This document shows, piece by piece, positions 1-14,200 of a stretch of 64,000 bases of DNA. The notes beneath the pieces were generated by a model. It had not been told where the DNA came from and did no database searches. It was given only the letters and a program-made list of their open reading frames with translations. The position numbers were made by a program, and so were the translations under genes. Each line of letters begins with the position of its first letter. Position 1 is the stretch's first letter. Source of the DNA: Euglena gracilis. Taxonomy: Eukaryota > Euglenida > Euglenophyceae > Euglenales. The stretch is from the NCBI GenBank assembly GCA_039621445.1, contig CP154956.1, forward strand, positions 57,329,966 to 57,393,965, in the 5' to 3' direction.

Positions 1-399
1 CATAGTTTTTGGGTCATTTCTGGGTCAAAAAAAAGTCAAAAAGGCGAAATTTTTTTTTGCTCAAAACGATGTTTTTTTGGCCTCCCAGGACTACACAAAA
101 CCCGGTCCGGCTGAAGAAATTCCCTGGATCTGCGCCGATTTCATTCACATCGATTGCACTTGGGCAGCACTCGTGCTTGGCTTTGAAAATGAATGGGGTA
201 TTATTGCACCGATGCGAAAATTTCCCAAAGAAGTTGTGCATTCCAATACCGAGTCCTGAGGTCCAGGAGGTCCAGGACAATCCGAATTGGTCTGTCCCAA
301 CACCCCCAGGGCCTGGGCATGAAAACAACAACTTGCAACTCTATGGTGTGCAGGCACAATGTCCCAAGGAGCAGTGCACATCAAAGATGCCAGGGAATG

Positions 400-1165
400 A
401 CATGAGGGGACTCCGCATTTGCGCAATGGCACACCACTGTTTTCATCACAGATCATTAAACACATTGCGCATTTGTGCAATTTTTTTAATTATAAATGCG
501 GGTGATCATTGCGCATTTGAGCAATAGCCCACAACTTACACGTTAAAATTTGCTTTTTGATTGCGCATCTGAGCAACAGCTTCCCTTATATGTATATATT
601 ATATATAATGTATATATACACACACATAAATTTCAGAGTTCCATTGCGCAAATGTGCAATGGATTTGCAATTTTGAAAAAATTGCTTTTAAAATACCGTT
701 TATGTTGGGGAGATGCGCAATATAAATTGAAACTCATCTCATGTCACACAGAGAGAACGGACCTGGTAGAGCATGAACACTGGAGAGCATAGAGCAAAAC
801 GTAGGACAGGGGGATGGAAACCTTTTCTTGTCATGTTGTCTTGAAATTGGGTAAACATTGCGCATCTGCGCAACAGCCACGTGATTTATAATTTAAAAAT
901 TGCTGGTCCTTTGCGCAAATAGAACTCTCAAATTGTCAATCTAAAGAAGCGTGTCCACTGTGCAGATGCACAATGGTTACTAATCTTTAACTTCTTATTT
1001 TATCACTGTGGGGAGAGAGAGAGTTAGAGAGTGGGGAGCATTGCAACACCAGCGCAGGCAGAGTTAAGGTGGAGGGTAGACTTGCCTTGAACAAGAAACC
1101 ACCCCCTGGTGTGTGTCTGGAACCACCATCTTCTCCATATCCCACACACATGCGCAATGGATAAT
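400..1165. repeat. Array of short palindromes, consensus like ATTGCGCATNTGNGCAAT
   Basis: Imperfect palindromes around TTGCGCA occur at about 412-428, 462-482, 508-526, 560-577, 641-662, 856-874 and 957-977, with half-sites near 711, 910 and 1148. Spacing is irregular, so it is a cluster of dispersed hairpins rather than a tandem satellite. The rest of 1-1,670 shows no supported gene. Confidence 0.7.
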
Positions 1166-1674
1166 TGTTGTGCATGCCCGCATAACCATTCTGTTATGGG
1201 CATAACCGTTCTGTGCATGGCAGACGCGGGGACAAAACCCTGTGCTTGCCCTCAATCCCGCCAAGCCCTCCACCTGGGTGGTTCCCACCATGCCGCTCCT
1301 CCCGCTCCAAGCTTCAGGGACCGCAACTCTCTGGTACGGTCTCTGGTACGGGTGGACTCTGGTAGAGTCCACCCCTGGATGATCGAACCATGATAAACTA
1401 AAAACATTACATGGTGTAACCCCTTGAATGATTATTTGGACATTATTCGGAGGGTTGAAGAAAATCCCAACGGGGTGTAATGGAGGGACAAATAAATATA
1501 TGTTACCAAACAACCAAATATGTGCTTTTGCTTATGCGCATGCATGTGCATATGCATGTGCATGCATATATGTGCACAATCATATTTTTTATCGTGCATA
1601 CGCACGTGTATATATGTATGCACATGTACACACATGTATGCATATGAATGCATGGAAATGTGCGACAGCCAAAC

Positions 1675-1753
1675 CTTGGTTTTTGTATGCCAAGCCGCGG
1701 TTATTATACGCCTTGTCGTAATTTGGGTTGAGCTCAACCGCTTTGGTGCAGTC
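1675..1753 (-). CDS. TPR gene exon, units 13-14
   Basis: [20 protein letters not shown] and LAYKNQ. Acceptor-like GCATCCAG and donor-like CAAG/GTTTGG. No further TPR exon is seen to the left in this window, so the gene probably continues beyond it. Confidence 0.75.
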
Positions 1754-4700
1754 CTGGATGCATTCCTCGCATCACGCAATTGCATCTTGGGTTCCCCCAG
1801 AGTATGGGCAGGCATTGGAGTTTGCAATGGTATTGCACACACTGGACCAAAGGCACCGGAGGGGCTCAAAAATGGCCAGGCAGGGACTCAAAGATGACCC
1901 CCTCCTGCCCTTATAGCGAACCCTGGGGCTGACCCCCTCCAACAGTTGGTCACAATAATAAACCCCACCCCCAATTATAAACCCTCCCCTTGGGCCGACC
2001 AACCAAACCGGATTTTATAACCCCCCCCCCCCCGGGATGGAAAATGAACAGCCGCCGGGGAGGGATTTTTTCGGCCGCAAACCACTGAAAAACTGATTTT
2101 TCGGCACTGTTTTGAGACCGACCATCATCAAAAATGCCATTTTTGTCCAAATTTGCAAAAAACTGCCAATTTGGGGGGGGGTTCAGGGTCGGATTTTCAC
2201 CAAAAATTCCGGGACATATAACCCCCCTCCACTTATAAAACCCTCCCTTCAGCCGACCAACTGAACCGGATCCTATAAACCCTGGGGGGTTTATAAGTGG
2301 GAGGGGTTTAGGTTGCATAGCTCTTCCCGATCTGTCAGAAAAAGGGATGCTGAGATCCATGGCTTCCCTAAAAAAGCCCAGTTCCAGAATGGACAATCAA
2401 ATTTTTCCTAACAAATGCAAAAGAAGAAAAATGATTAATTGTGTCATCAAAGCCCAAATATGGCCTTTTGTTAACCTGCGATTCCTGACTTTTTTTGTTG
2501 ATTGATTGGTTGATGGCGTCAAAGAAAGGATTTTCCTCAATGCAAACCGCCCAATCATTGATCCACATGAAAAATGTTTGCTGATTGCGTGCTCGTGGTG
2601 CCCAAGGTTCTTGTGGGCAATGCCACGATTGTTGTATGCTGCCTCATCTTGGCTGGGCTGCCTATTCTGCGCAACTTGTGAGGAATCCACGTAAATGAAG
2701 GGGCTGCAACTGCCGTTGATGTTGAAAAAATAAGTTTAAACCCGGGCATTCTCCCCCCTGCTGGTTCCAGACCTCCCAGGGCAATGGGGGTTTACTTTAT
2801 TGGGGGGTCCACTTTCTTAAATGCACCCCACTTGGGGTTATGTTACGGGTGGTCATAACCCCCCCCCCCACTTATAACCCCCCCCCCCTTGGGCCGACCA
2901 ACCACATATAACCCTATAACCCCCCCCCTGAGGAAGAAAAATGAAAGCCGCCGGGGAGGATTTTTTTCAGCTGCAACCCACCGAAAAATTGGTTTTTTGG
3001 CAACTTTTTGAGACTGACCATCATTGAAAATGCAATTTTTGACCAAATTTGCCGAAAATTGCCGGTTTTGGGGTCATTTTGGGGGGTCGGATTCTCACCA
3101 ACAATATCGGGACCTATACCCCCCCCTTCGGCCGACCAACCAAACCAGATCCTGCAAGTGGGGGGGGGTTACACACCCCCTGGCCTGCAAGCCCCAATTG
3201 GGTGATCATACAACCAAAAAACCCATTTTTCCTTGGTTCCGTTGCAACCCCGACCACACATCCTAACTGGCAACCACCGACCAGGGGTGGTCAGTATCAG
3301 GGGTGGTTGGTGGGCAAGGGGGCAGGTATGTTACAGGCAGGGTGTCGCCGAAGGGACCGCATCACCCCGGGGGGCTCCAGCCAACATCCTGTTTTCCAGC
3401 CTCAGACCCCCCCTCCCCTCCCCATCGATGAGTTGAGAATTTCTTGCGTTTGGTGCAAAAAGGGGCCGAAAATGAAAGCTGAGCAGTTGACACCATCGGT
3501 TAAAAATCGATTTGTTTTCTAATATTGGCACCTCTCTGGGAGTTTTGCAGTTTCGGTTTTTTTTGGTTCCCAGTTTGACCCCGTTGGGAAGCTTGACCCT
3601 GATTAATTACTGAACCCCCAACCCAAACCTCAACAATGACAACTTTGTGAAGCACAATATATCCACTGGACTTCTCAATTTGTGTTCAGCACATGGGATT
3701 CTCCAAATAAAAACAGGCAACTGCAACAGGCAGCCCAGAGCACGTGGATTCAGTTCGATAGCCTTGGTGCAATCTGCGATTGCCAGATTGAAATCAAGGG
3801 GAACTTGAGGTTTGCAAAAAGAAAATTATGACCGTAACATAGACACATGTGCTGCACAAATTGTATGGCATCAGGGTGTACACTAATTCTTTCGGCTGAT
3901 CCCAAACCCACTGGGAGCAACCAATCATTCTGGGAATCAATCGTACTTCATGAGACTGATCTCGTTTTGATTTGTGTGGATTAGCAACTGCCCCCCCCCC
4001 CCCCCAAACAACAACCCTTCCAGGACCATTCCCCCTGGCCGTACTCCCGTTTGTTGTTGTACGCCAGCGCCCGGTTGGTGTATGCCGTTGCGTTGCGAGG
4101 GTTGACCTCAATGGCCTGCACAGGGCGACGATTGGGCAAGAGGGTTCTTCTTCTGGGAGCCAACGCAGACAACGCAGCGCATCTGCTAAGGGAAAGCCGA
4201 TTTTGTCCAAGGAATCACTTCGACCTTTTTCAGACATTGAAACTGGTCAAATACTGTTTGGGGGAAATGGCATGGAAAAAATCTGGAGTTCGAAAAGCAC
4301 GCAACTGGCCATTGGCCGACATCTGGGGGTTATCTGGAGAATCTGGACAACACTGAAAGCCTGAGCTGCGGAGCAACAAACATGCCTTGGAATAATCCTG
4401 GATGCCAGCATCATAATCCCCAATGTTGCAGTATGCAAGACCCCTGTTGTAATAAGTGTAATCATTGTGGGGGTTGAGCTGGATGGCTTGGGTGTAATCC
4501 TGTGGGGCAGAAATCACCATCATTGAGGAATTGGCAGGGGGAAAGCCAACAAAATAATAAAAATAAGTGTTGATGATGATGATACATTTCTGCAAAAAAA
4601 ACTCACACACGGGAAACAATGAAGAAAATTGGTTGAAACAAAATTTAAAAAACAAACATTGATACAACAACATTTTTTCACACACACAACAAATATATAC

Positions 4701-7700
4701 GAAGAAAATTTTCTCATGGTCATTGTGGTGTGGCAAAAAAAACTGAAACCCCCTTTCTTTGTCCAAGGCTGCACACCCCACTGTAGACCGCCTCGCCCCC
4801 TTGCCTGGGCCGGGTTTGGCCTGGGATACGGGGTGAGAAATCACAAATTTATGTTCCCACAGGACTTCGGTTTTGCACGGTGTGGCAGAGCTGGCTGGAG
4901 CATTGGTGTGTTGGGAAATGATATGAGAGGCCATCAGGAAAACTGCAGAAAAATGACACCCGGAGTGTACTCCTGGACGGGACGGACTGAAAAATTACTC
5001 TTGCAACATTGGTGTGTGTTTTGAACTGTCATTCATATTCCTTTTATAAACAAAAAAACATGATTTTTGTTACTGGGAAACATGCTGATTCCAAAAATAT
5101 GGATATTTGTTGGCCACAAACCCGAAAATAGCGAAAAACGAAAAGTCTCAGGTGAAAAAGGGGGTCCAGAAATGCAGAATTTTAAAAATCGATCCCAGCA
5201 GAAATTGAAAAAAAAATGTGATTAAAGAACATAGCAAAAAAAAAGCTGGCCACTGATGGAGGGGCACAGATCAGAAAGCTCAGCTTTCCGGATCGTGATG
5301 CCTCCATCAGTGGCCAGCAAACCCCTCTGTGGAAATCATTCACTGATTGGAGCTGCACACGAAAGCAGAAAATTGATTTGTTTCGGGGGAGGGGGCAGGT
5401 CGACAGCAGAGCCTGTGACACACCACAATGGCTGATGCGAAATCGCCTTTTTCGAGGTGTGCATTTCCTCTGTCTGAATAAGCAGCATCAAACATGGGGT
5501 TAAGTTGTAAGGCAGCAGTGTAATCCGCAATGGCCATGTCATACATCCTCTTGCTCTTGTAAGCCAATGCCCGGTTGTTGTACGCCATCTCATACTGGGG
5601 GTTCAAATTAATTGCTGCGGTGCAATCCGCTATTGCATTGTCGAAATTTCCCTGGAAAAAAGACACACCACTCAAAAAACGCCGATGATTCTGATACAAG
5701 CCTGCAAAAGGGAGGGGGTCGCTTCGCACTCCCTCTGGGGGGTTCCAACAGCTTAGTGGTTGGAAAATGTGAGCTGACTGGAAAAAAGCTGTACCAGACA
5801 AATTTGACCAACCCTGGGGGGTCTCAATGAGACAGTCAGGGGGGGGTGGGTTGGGGCCTGGCTGTGGGGGGGAGGGGAATGGGACTCCAAAAAAAGGCCT
5901 TTTTGGGGTCTTCCAATGCCTTCAGTGTCGGAGTGCCTTGACCAACCAAATGCCCGAGCCGTTCTGGCCATCCCCCCGGGCAGGGCAGAACGGGAAAGCC
6001 CGGTGGGAGGGGGGTCGACCCCTCCCACCCACCACAGCATTTTCACCGATTTCGGGAAAAGGGGATTTTGGCCAGAAAACTTTTCATGATTTTTTGATTG
6101 AAAACCACATTTTTCACAAAAAATCTCAAAATTTTCCGTCCTAAAAACTGGTACTTTTTAGGAGGAGGGGGGGGGGGGTGAAAAAAACGAAAGGCAAAAA
6201 AAGTGGACAAACTTTTGGCACAATCAAATTTTACTGACATTTTTTCTCGTTGAAATATTTTGGACTTTCAATGGCATTTTTTTTTGCATCAAAAACCTCT
6301 CAAAACCAACATTTTGAGAAAATGTTGAATTTTTGGAAGGTGTGAAAAAATGGGGTTTTGGGTGGTTTTTGGGGGGACCCCCTCTATGGGTCCCAAAATG
6401 GGTCAAAAAAACACCTGGCGCCGAAGGCGCCAGAAAATTTTTTTCGGGTCCAAAAATTGGTGCTCCCGGAAACACGGTGGTGGGGGGGGAGTGGTCGACC
6501 CCCCCCACCCAGCATCCTGGGGGGGGGGGGTGGTCGACCCCCCGCCCACCCACCACCCTGGCTGTTCGGTCGATTCCCGTTCTGCCCTGCCCCCGGGGGT
6601 CAGCCCTTGGTGCTCTGGAGTGCTTGTCCTTCCCGGGATGGGTGGGTTCGACAGCCGGTTGGTTCAACAAGCAGGAGCCCCCCCCCCCCCCCGGGAAAGG
6701 GGGGTCTTCTGACTTGAAATTAAGCCTGGCTTGGCAAAACCCTCTGCTGAACTTATTGGATTTACAGATGGATTTGAAATGGCAGAGAATATTTGGATCA
6801 ACCTCATTCATCAGCCTGCTTTGTTTCACTGCTGTGAATCTCCCAAATTATATTGACGATTATTTTTGCCACCAGAAGACCCAGGACTTTGATTGGATTC
6901 AGAAAAGATTTCCAATAGGCCATTGCTCAAGGACCCCAGGGGGTCACTGGCTGGTCATTTTGCTAGACACTGGAAAAAATGGACTTGCTAGACCCCCCCC
7001 CCCCTGGAACTGGAAAACTGAACTGGAAAAACTGGACTGGAAAATTTTTCCTCTGCGCCGAGGTGAAAATGAGGGTTTTAATAAGCTGTTTTTGTTCCAA
7101 AAAAATCCCAACAATGGCCAACCATGGGCATTTTTGGCCATATTTGGGGTCCCCAAAAGTTTTTCCGGTGACAATCACTGGAAAAAAAAATCCGCTGGCT
7201 AGCCCTGCTGCTGGAGGTGCTGGTGGACCCCCATTTTCGGGAGGTCCACAAGGATTTCCGCAAACCAAATTTGAACTAGCTGCAATCCACCCCCCCCAGA
7301 GGGGGCACTGCGAACCCAAAAGCCAAATTGCAAGCAAGGTGCTGAAACGTTTTCCCATCTGCAGTCACACCTTTTCAATAAAAGCATATGCCCGGTTGTA
7401 GAAAGCCTTCTCATTTGTAGCGTTGAGAGCGATAGCTTTGGTGAAATCCCGGATGCAGCTGTCGAAATCCCGCTTCTTGGTCAGGCTTCCGGCTGCCATG
7501 ATACAATGCCAATCCCTCCCTTGGGGTTTCACCCAGACAAAATCAGAGGATCAAAACCAGGTTTGGTGAGGGACCGGACCATGGGGGGTTCATTTGCTAG
7601 CCATTTTTCTGGACACTAGAACAAGAAACGCCACAAGGGGATCTGGGGGGGGTCCCCGACTGGAAAAAAATTTCCTCTGGCGCTGTATGCCGAAATACAA

Positions 7701-9632
7701 ATCAGGCTTTACTGTGGTTTCTGGCTGATTTTTTGTTCCAAAAAAATCACCCCAAAATAATCAAAAAATAAGAATTTTTGGGAGGTTTTGGGGACCAAAT
7801 AAAATTTGGTGCTTCGTGCCAGTCACTGTTAAAAAAAAATTCCACCAGCCAAATTTGGACAAGCTGCAATCGAGCCCCCCCCCCCCCCAGGGGGACTACG
7901 AACAAGAGCTTGAGTTGAAGCCATTCGAGGAGGCTCTCAAGCCTCCTCGAACCACCTCGAACGACACGCTCGAGGAGCTCTGGGGCCTCCTCTTACGTAT
8001 ATTAATGGGGGTGTCTTTCTCTCTCTCTTCTCCTGAAAAAACAAAAAAAGGATTTGCAACACACAGGCATAAAGACTACAAGGGATTTTATTTATTTTTT
8101 AGGGCCTCCAAACAGTTGCGTACAAAAGGGCATCGGCAACAAAAAGGAGCCAGTTGAAAATATATATTTCTTTCTTCCAGCTTCATGGTCTAAAATATGT
8201 TTGAGGGGCTCAAGGAGGCTCCCGAGCCTCCTCGAACGAACTCGAACGACATTTGGGGAGGCTCTCGAGCCTCCTCGCATGTCGTTCGAGCACGTTCGAG
8301 AAGACTCAAGAGCCTCCTCCTATGGAACCTCCTCCTACCATAACCCTGCCAGGGTCTGGAGCCAAAATCCAGTCAATCACTCCGAAAAAACCACTCAGTC
8401 ACCCCCCAGGGGGGGGGGGTGTCGGACACACCTTTAGAAATGGTATGGTCCGAACATAAAACCAGCTAAATATTGAACCCTGGTCCAGGGATAGGTATTA
8501 GATAAAAACACAACACCTCTTCGCACGGTAGCCTGCTCTGAATGAATGTGCAACCTCGGTTGTGATACGCCATTTCATGGTCTGAGACATTGCATGATGA
8601 TGCTAAGTGTTTCTCTGCGACATAACCACTCTGGAAATTAAGAGCATACTACTGTTCATTCAATTGAATGGAAAAAATAAAGCAATTTTCTGTACCTTGA
8701 CAATGGCACAGCCAACACAAAATTTGAAACCCTTGCGATAAAACTTTTCATGAAATAGACCACCCGTCTCCTTTCCAACCTTCATCACGCACTGTGAAGG
8801 GTTCAAAGCAATGGCCTCTGAGAAATCCCTGATGCTTTCCTCCAAATGGCCCACCTTGAACTGCACCAACGCACGGTCATAAAACCGGGAGTCAACGGTG
8901 GGATTCAACTTGATGGCCTGCAATGAAAAATTATTTGTGGTGATTAGCGGCATGGTAATCCAGATGACTCTGTTGGTTCCATGCCAAAATCATGGATCTA
9001 GGAGCCACCACTTTATTTGTGTGGCAAAAAATAGATTCTCACCACACAGGGGGAAGGGGGGCAGGGGGGGGGGTGAGTCCAGCTCAAAAAATATCCCTTC
9101 TAAATGGCCAACTTTGGGTTGTGATTGAGATCCCAAATTTGTGCTGGTTCGTGATTGTTTGTGATCATTTGTGGCATAAACTTGTGGGAATCCCTGGTAA
9201 AATTCAGGGGGAAATGATATCCTTGGAAAAATATGGTTTAATGCAGGGGGAAATGGAGGGAAAATGCGGGAAATTGATACATGTTTTCAAAAAGAGGCTT
9301 AGAAATGGATGAATGTCTGACGGCGAATCAACGGCAACAACTGCTCTTTTGATTTCTTCTTGAACAGCAGGCACAGGAGAAATTCTTCATTTCAAATTGG
9401 AACACAGATTCAAAATAAATGCACCGCACAAAACTTGTGTGTTGCCATTCAAACCATATGCAGAAATAGCCGGAACGCATTGAATATCCCGCAGAGGAGA
9501 AAAAAAAGCAATGAGGAAAAATTGCAGGAAAAAATGTGGGTGTCAAATACCTCCCTGGGGAAAGAATGGAACTCTTCTCCCAGAGTTTCCCACTCCCCCT
9601 CCTTGCACAAGACCAGGTCTCGTCTGGCCCAA

Positions 9633-9718
<86 letters not shown>

Positions 9719-10895
9719 GCATGTGTGTGTATATATATAAACTCTGTTCCATAAATCTTCACGTGCAACTGTATACAAATCTTCACGTGCAACTGTATAC
9801 ATAAATCTTCACGTGCCCCAAAATTCTTTTTGTGTGCATTGGTGAAACAGCACACGTATGGGGGTCCAGAGGTGGTCCAGAGGTTGGGATGTGGTGCACA
9901 CACGTCCCTGCACCATATCCCACAGTTCTGCCTCATGAGGCCCTCCAATGCCGCTGCTGTGGCTCAGCGCCACAGAGTTTTGTTGGTCTGGGCGAACCAC
10001 CCGGATTGGTTCGCCACCCGGATCGGGAAGGAGGCCGGGGGGGGGGGTCAACGAGGCCACGGTTCGGCCCCGAATTCATGGCCAACAACGCCCAGGAGGT
10101 CCCCAAGGATGCTCAACGTTCTGGGCGCCCCCTAGTCCGCACCAAACGCTGGCAGACGTCTGTTTACCGCACTCATTGGCCACCGTAACTGACCGTTTTT
10201 CCACAGGCAATTGGCGTCCTTCTCCCAGAAGAACCCGGACTGGCTACGGACCTTGTCGGCCTCCATCATGATGTGGTTGTGCATAGATGTTTTGGGACGA
10301 TCTAGGCTGTCGCTCTGTACACAATCACAAGATTCTGTAGCATATCAGGACAAATGCCTGCGCCCGAACTTGAACTTCATCCGAAATGTGGGGGGTCCCC
10401 GTGGAGCTCCCCCGATTATTTTCATGCAAGACGGTGCCAGCTCCCATACCTCAAAATCCACCCAACAATTTTTGACGCGTCACAGGGTCAAAATTTTGCC
10501 CGATTGGCCAGCAAATAGCCCAGACCTGGACCCAGTGGAGCACTGCTGGGCCTGGATCAGCCGCCAATTGGTCGGGCAACAATTTTCCAATGCCCAGGAG
10601 CTGGAGGCAGCCATTAGGGCTGCTTGGGACAACCGCCCCCCAACCCTCATCCCGAACCTGTATGCTTCAATGGTCCGTCGCCTCACCGCCGTGTTGGTCA
10701 CCCATGGGGGGCCCACACGCTATTGAAACTGCTCAGATGTGCTGTGTAGCATGTCTGCAGACCTCACAACATCGTTCCGTTTGCGTATGCCCCATACCAC
10801 CACGTGGCATCGCTTGCATGGGTCTGTTTCACCAATGTACACAAAAATTTTTTGGGGCACGTGAAGACTTATGGAACAGAGTATATATATGTATA

Positions 10896-10939
<44 letters not shown>

Positions 10940-11243
10940 GATGGACAGCAGGGGAGGGGGGGTCCCTCTTCTTTACCCCGGGGAGGTCCATCTTCTTTAA
11001 GGCGGGGGGTCTGACTACCCCCCCCCGGATTAAGTACTGGGCCCCCGGGGGGGGGGGGGCAGTACTTTCGGGCTGCCAGAAATATATATATATATACACA
11101 CACATATATAATATATATATAATATATATAATATATATAATATATAAAATATTATATAATTATATAAATTATATTATATAAATTATATATAATATATATA
11201 ATTTCTATATATATATATATGTGTATATATATGTGTGTGTGTG

Positions 11244-11278
<35 letters not shown>

Positions 11279-14200
11279 ATATATGGACATTCTTGGGTTC
11301 CCGAAATGGTGCGATTGCTTCCAGAGATGAGCCTGCTCCTCAATATCATTATTTCACGAACACCATTCTGGAAGATTGGATGGCTGTCTGTGGACTCTTT
11401 CCAAAGAAACGGCCTCCAAGCACACACCTGGTTGTAATCAGCAAGGGCATCTTGATAATTCCCCATCGCCTTGTATGCCATCCCCCGGGCGTGGTAGGCC
11501 TCGTCGTTTTTCGGGTTGATGCGCAGGGCAATGGAACAGCCGTCGATGCTCTTCTGGGGGTGGCCCATGGCGCGCAGTGCTTGCTGCAACACAGGAGAGG
11601 TAATGTCACAATCCACCCGCTGGGAGTCGACCCCATTCCAATTTACAACTGCAAAATGGAATAAAATATAGACTTTGAAGTTGGGGCGGATGAAATCACT
11701 CAGTTGCTCCCGAACCCAGGGCAGGTGGGCATGTGAGGGCAGGTGGGGAGTCGCCCCCCAGGAGGGGGGGACACCCCCAGCTTCGTGTGCACTGGCGTGA
11801 CTTTGGGGCAAAAAAAAATGTCAAAATTTTTGGTGTGCAGCGTGAATTTGAACTTTTGGGGGGTTCTGGGTACCCCCCCCAAAAGATGCCTTGTGCCATG
11901 GGGTGCCTGCCATGGGCAGGCACCCCCCCCCCCAGGTTTGTATGGGAATCTCGGAGGAGGGGGGGGGATCCCCCCTTACAAAACAAGGGGGCAGGGGACG
12001 TCGTAAGCACTCCCCCCGGGGGGGGGTCCAGCCTCTGGCTGGCAAAAAAGCTGCTGGCTGGAAACGAGCTGCTGGCTGGCCCCCCCCCCCCCGGGGGATG
12101 GGGGGGGGGCAGGGGGGTCCAGGGCTGGAGGGGGCTGTGCTGGGCTGGGTCGATGAAAAACAAAATTTGTAAAACATTTTTGCCGCCTCGACATTTTGAT
12201 GGATGGAGCTAGAGTGTATGTGCCAGACATTGAGGGCGAGGAAGCTGTGATGAGGGAAAAAATGCAGGGATAAGTGAGCTGGGCAGCCCAGTTGGCTGGC
12301 CAGCCGGCCGCAGGCTGGGCTGGACCCAACTTTATTTCACTCGACCCCCCGGGTGGGGGGCTCCCAGCCCCGATTTGGGCTGCTGGCTGGATTTGAGCTG
12401 CTGGTTGGCTGGACCCCCCCCCCCCAGGGCAGAGCGGGAAAGCCTGGTGGGGGGGGGGTCGACCCCCCCCACCCACCCCAGCATTTTCACCGATTTCGGG
12501 AAAACGGGAATTTTGGCCAGAAAACTTTTTGAAAATTTTTTTGAAAAATGAACCCAAAACACATGATTTTTTGATGGAAACCCACATTTTTTTCACAAAA
12601 AATCTCAAAAAAAATCAGGGTTAAAAATTGGCACTTTTTAGGAGGGGGGGGGGGGTGAAAAAAACGAAAGACAAAAAAATGGTCAAAATTTTGGCACGAT
12701 CAAATTTTACTGACATTTTTTCTCATTGAACTTTTTGGGGCTTTGAATGGCATTTTTTTTGCATCAAAAACCTCTCAAAATCAACAGTTTGAGAAAATGT
12801 TGAATTTTTGGAAGCTGTGAAAAAATGGGGTTTTGGGTGGGTTTTGGGGGGACCCCCTCTATGGGTCCCAAAATGGGTCAAAAAAACACCCGGCGCCGGC
12901 AAAGTTTTTTGCGGGTCCAAAAATTGGTGCTCCCGGAAATACGGGAAGAGGTGGTGGGGGGGGTCGCCCCCCCCACCAGGGCAGAATGGGAAGGCCTGGT
13001 GGCGGGGAGGTCGACCCCCCCACCTGGGAGGTGGGTGGGGGGGGGGGTGGGTCGACCCCCCCCCACCCACCACAGCATTTTCACCAATTTCGGCCAACGG
13101 GGATGTTGGCCGGGGGAAATTTTTGAATTTTTTTTTAAAAACGAACCCAAAATACATGACTTTTTGATGGAAAACCACATTTTTTTCGCAAAAAAAAATC
13201 TCAAAATTTTCAGGTTAAAAATTGGTAGTTTTTAGGAGGGGGTAAAAAAAACGAAGCTCAAAAAAAAATAGTCAAAATTTTGGCACAATCCAATTTTACT
13301 GAGATTTGTTCTCTTGGAAATTTTTTTGATTTTCAATGGCTTTTTTTTGCATCAAAAACCTCCAAAATCAAAATTTCGAGAAAACGTTGACATTTTGGAA
13401 GGTGTGAAAAAATGGGGTTTTGGGGGGGGGGGGGGTTGGGGGGATCTCATATATGGGTCCCAAAATGGGTCAAAAAAACACCTGGTGCTGGAAATCTTTT
13501 TTCGGGTCCAAAAATTGGTGCTCCCGCAAATACGGGAAGAGGTGGTGGTGGTCGACCCCCCCCCCACCCACCACCCTGGCTGTTCGGCCGATTCCCGTTC
13601 TGCCCTGCCCAGGGGTTTGGACCCCGGTGCTTGCTGAACAACCCAAATTTCACTTGAAATCGGCCAATTTGGGGCCTGGACGCCTTCGGGGTATGAGTTC
13701 TGAGCCGACCCGACCCAAAACCCGACCCCCCGGGGGGGGGGGTCGAAATTGCCCTAATCCCCATTTGCCCATAGCACCCCCGGTGCGAACTTCCTTAAAA
13801 AGGTGCTTGTTCCGGCTCTTTAGAGGGAATTTAATCCGGTTCTTTAGAGGAAACATGTTCAGACAAAAATTGGGCACTGAAAAACGCCGAAATGTCTCTC
13901 CCCCAAATTTTTCCACGCAATTTTCAGGATTTCGGCCCAAACCCCTGGAAAAACATCACCCAGGGGAAATGGACGAGCCCAAACAAAACACCCCAAAAAA
14001 CACATACCGCTCGGCTCACATATGCCTCATCAAACTCTGGGTTGAGGAGCAGCGCTTGATCAAAATCCCTCAGGGCACTCTCCAAGTTCTCCATGGCGGT
14101 GGACACGACACCACGGAGGTGGTATCCTTGAGCCTGGCTGGGGTCTGCATCGATGGCCTGGTTGCAATCCCTGCACGAGCAATACACGAAGTGTGGAACG

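Noticed and set aside
77-259. Plus-strand ORF reading EIPWICADFIHIDCTW...
   Set aside because: It has an acceptor-like TTGGCCTCCCAG before it and could be a last exon of a plus-strand gene, but the preceding bases match a dispersed repeat (family E) and no homology is recognised, so it was not called.
6333-7202. 289-codon plus-strand ORF
   Set aside because: It runs through a family B element whose other copies carry the same shadow, and crosses poly-G/C runs; no domain, and the true TPR exons lie on the other strand on either side.
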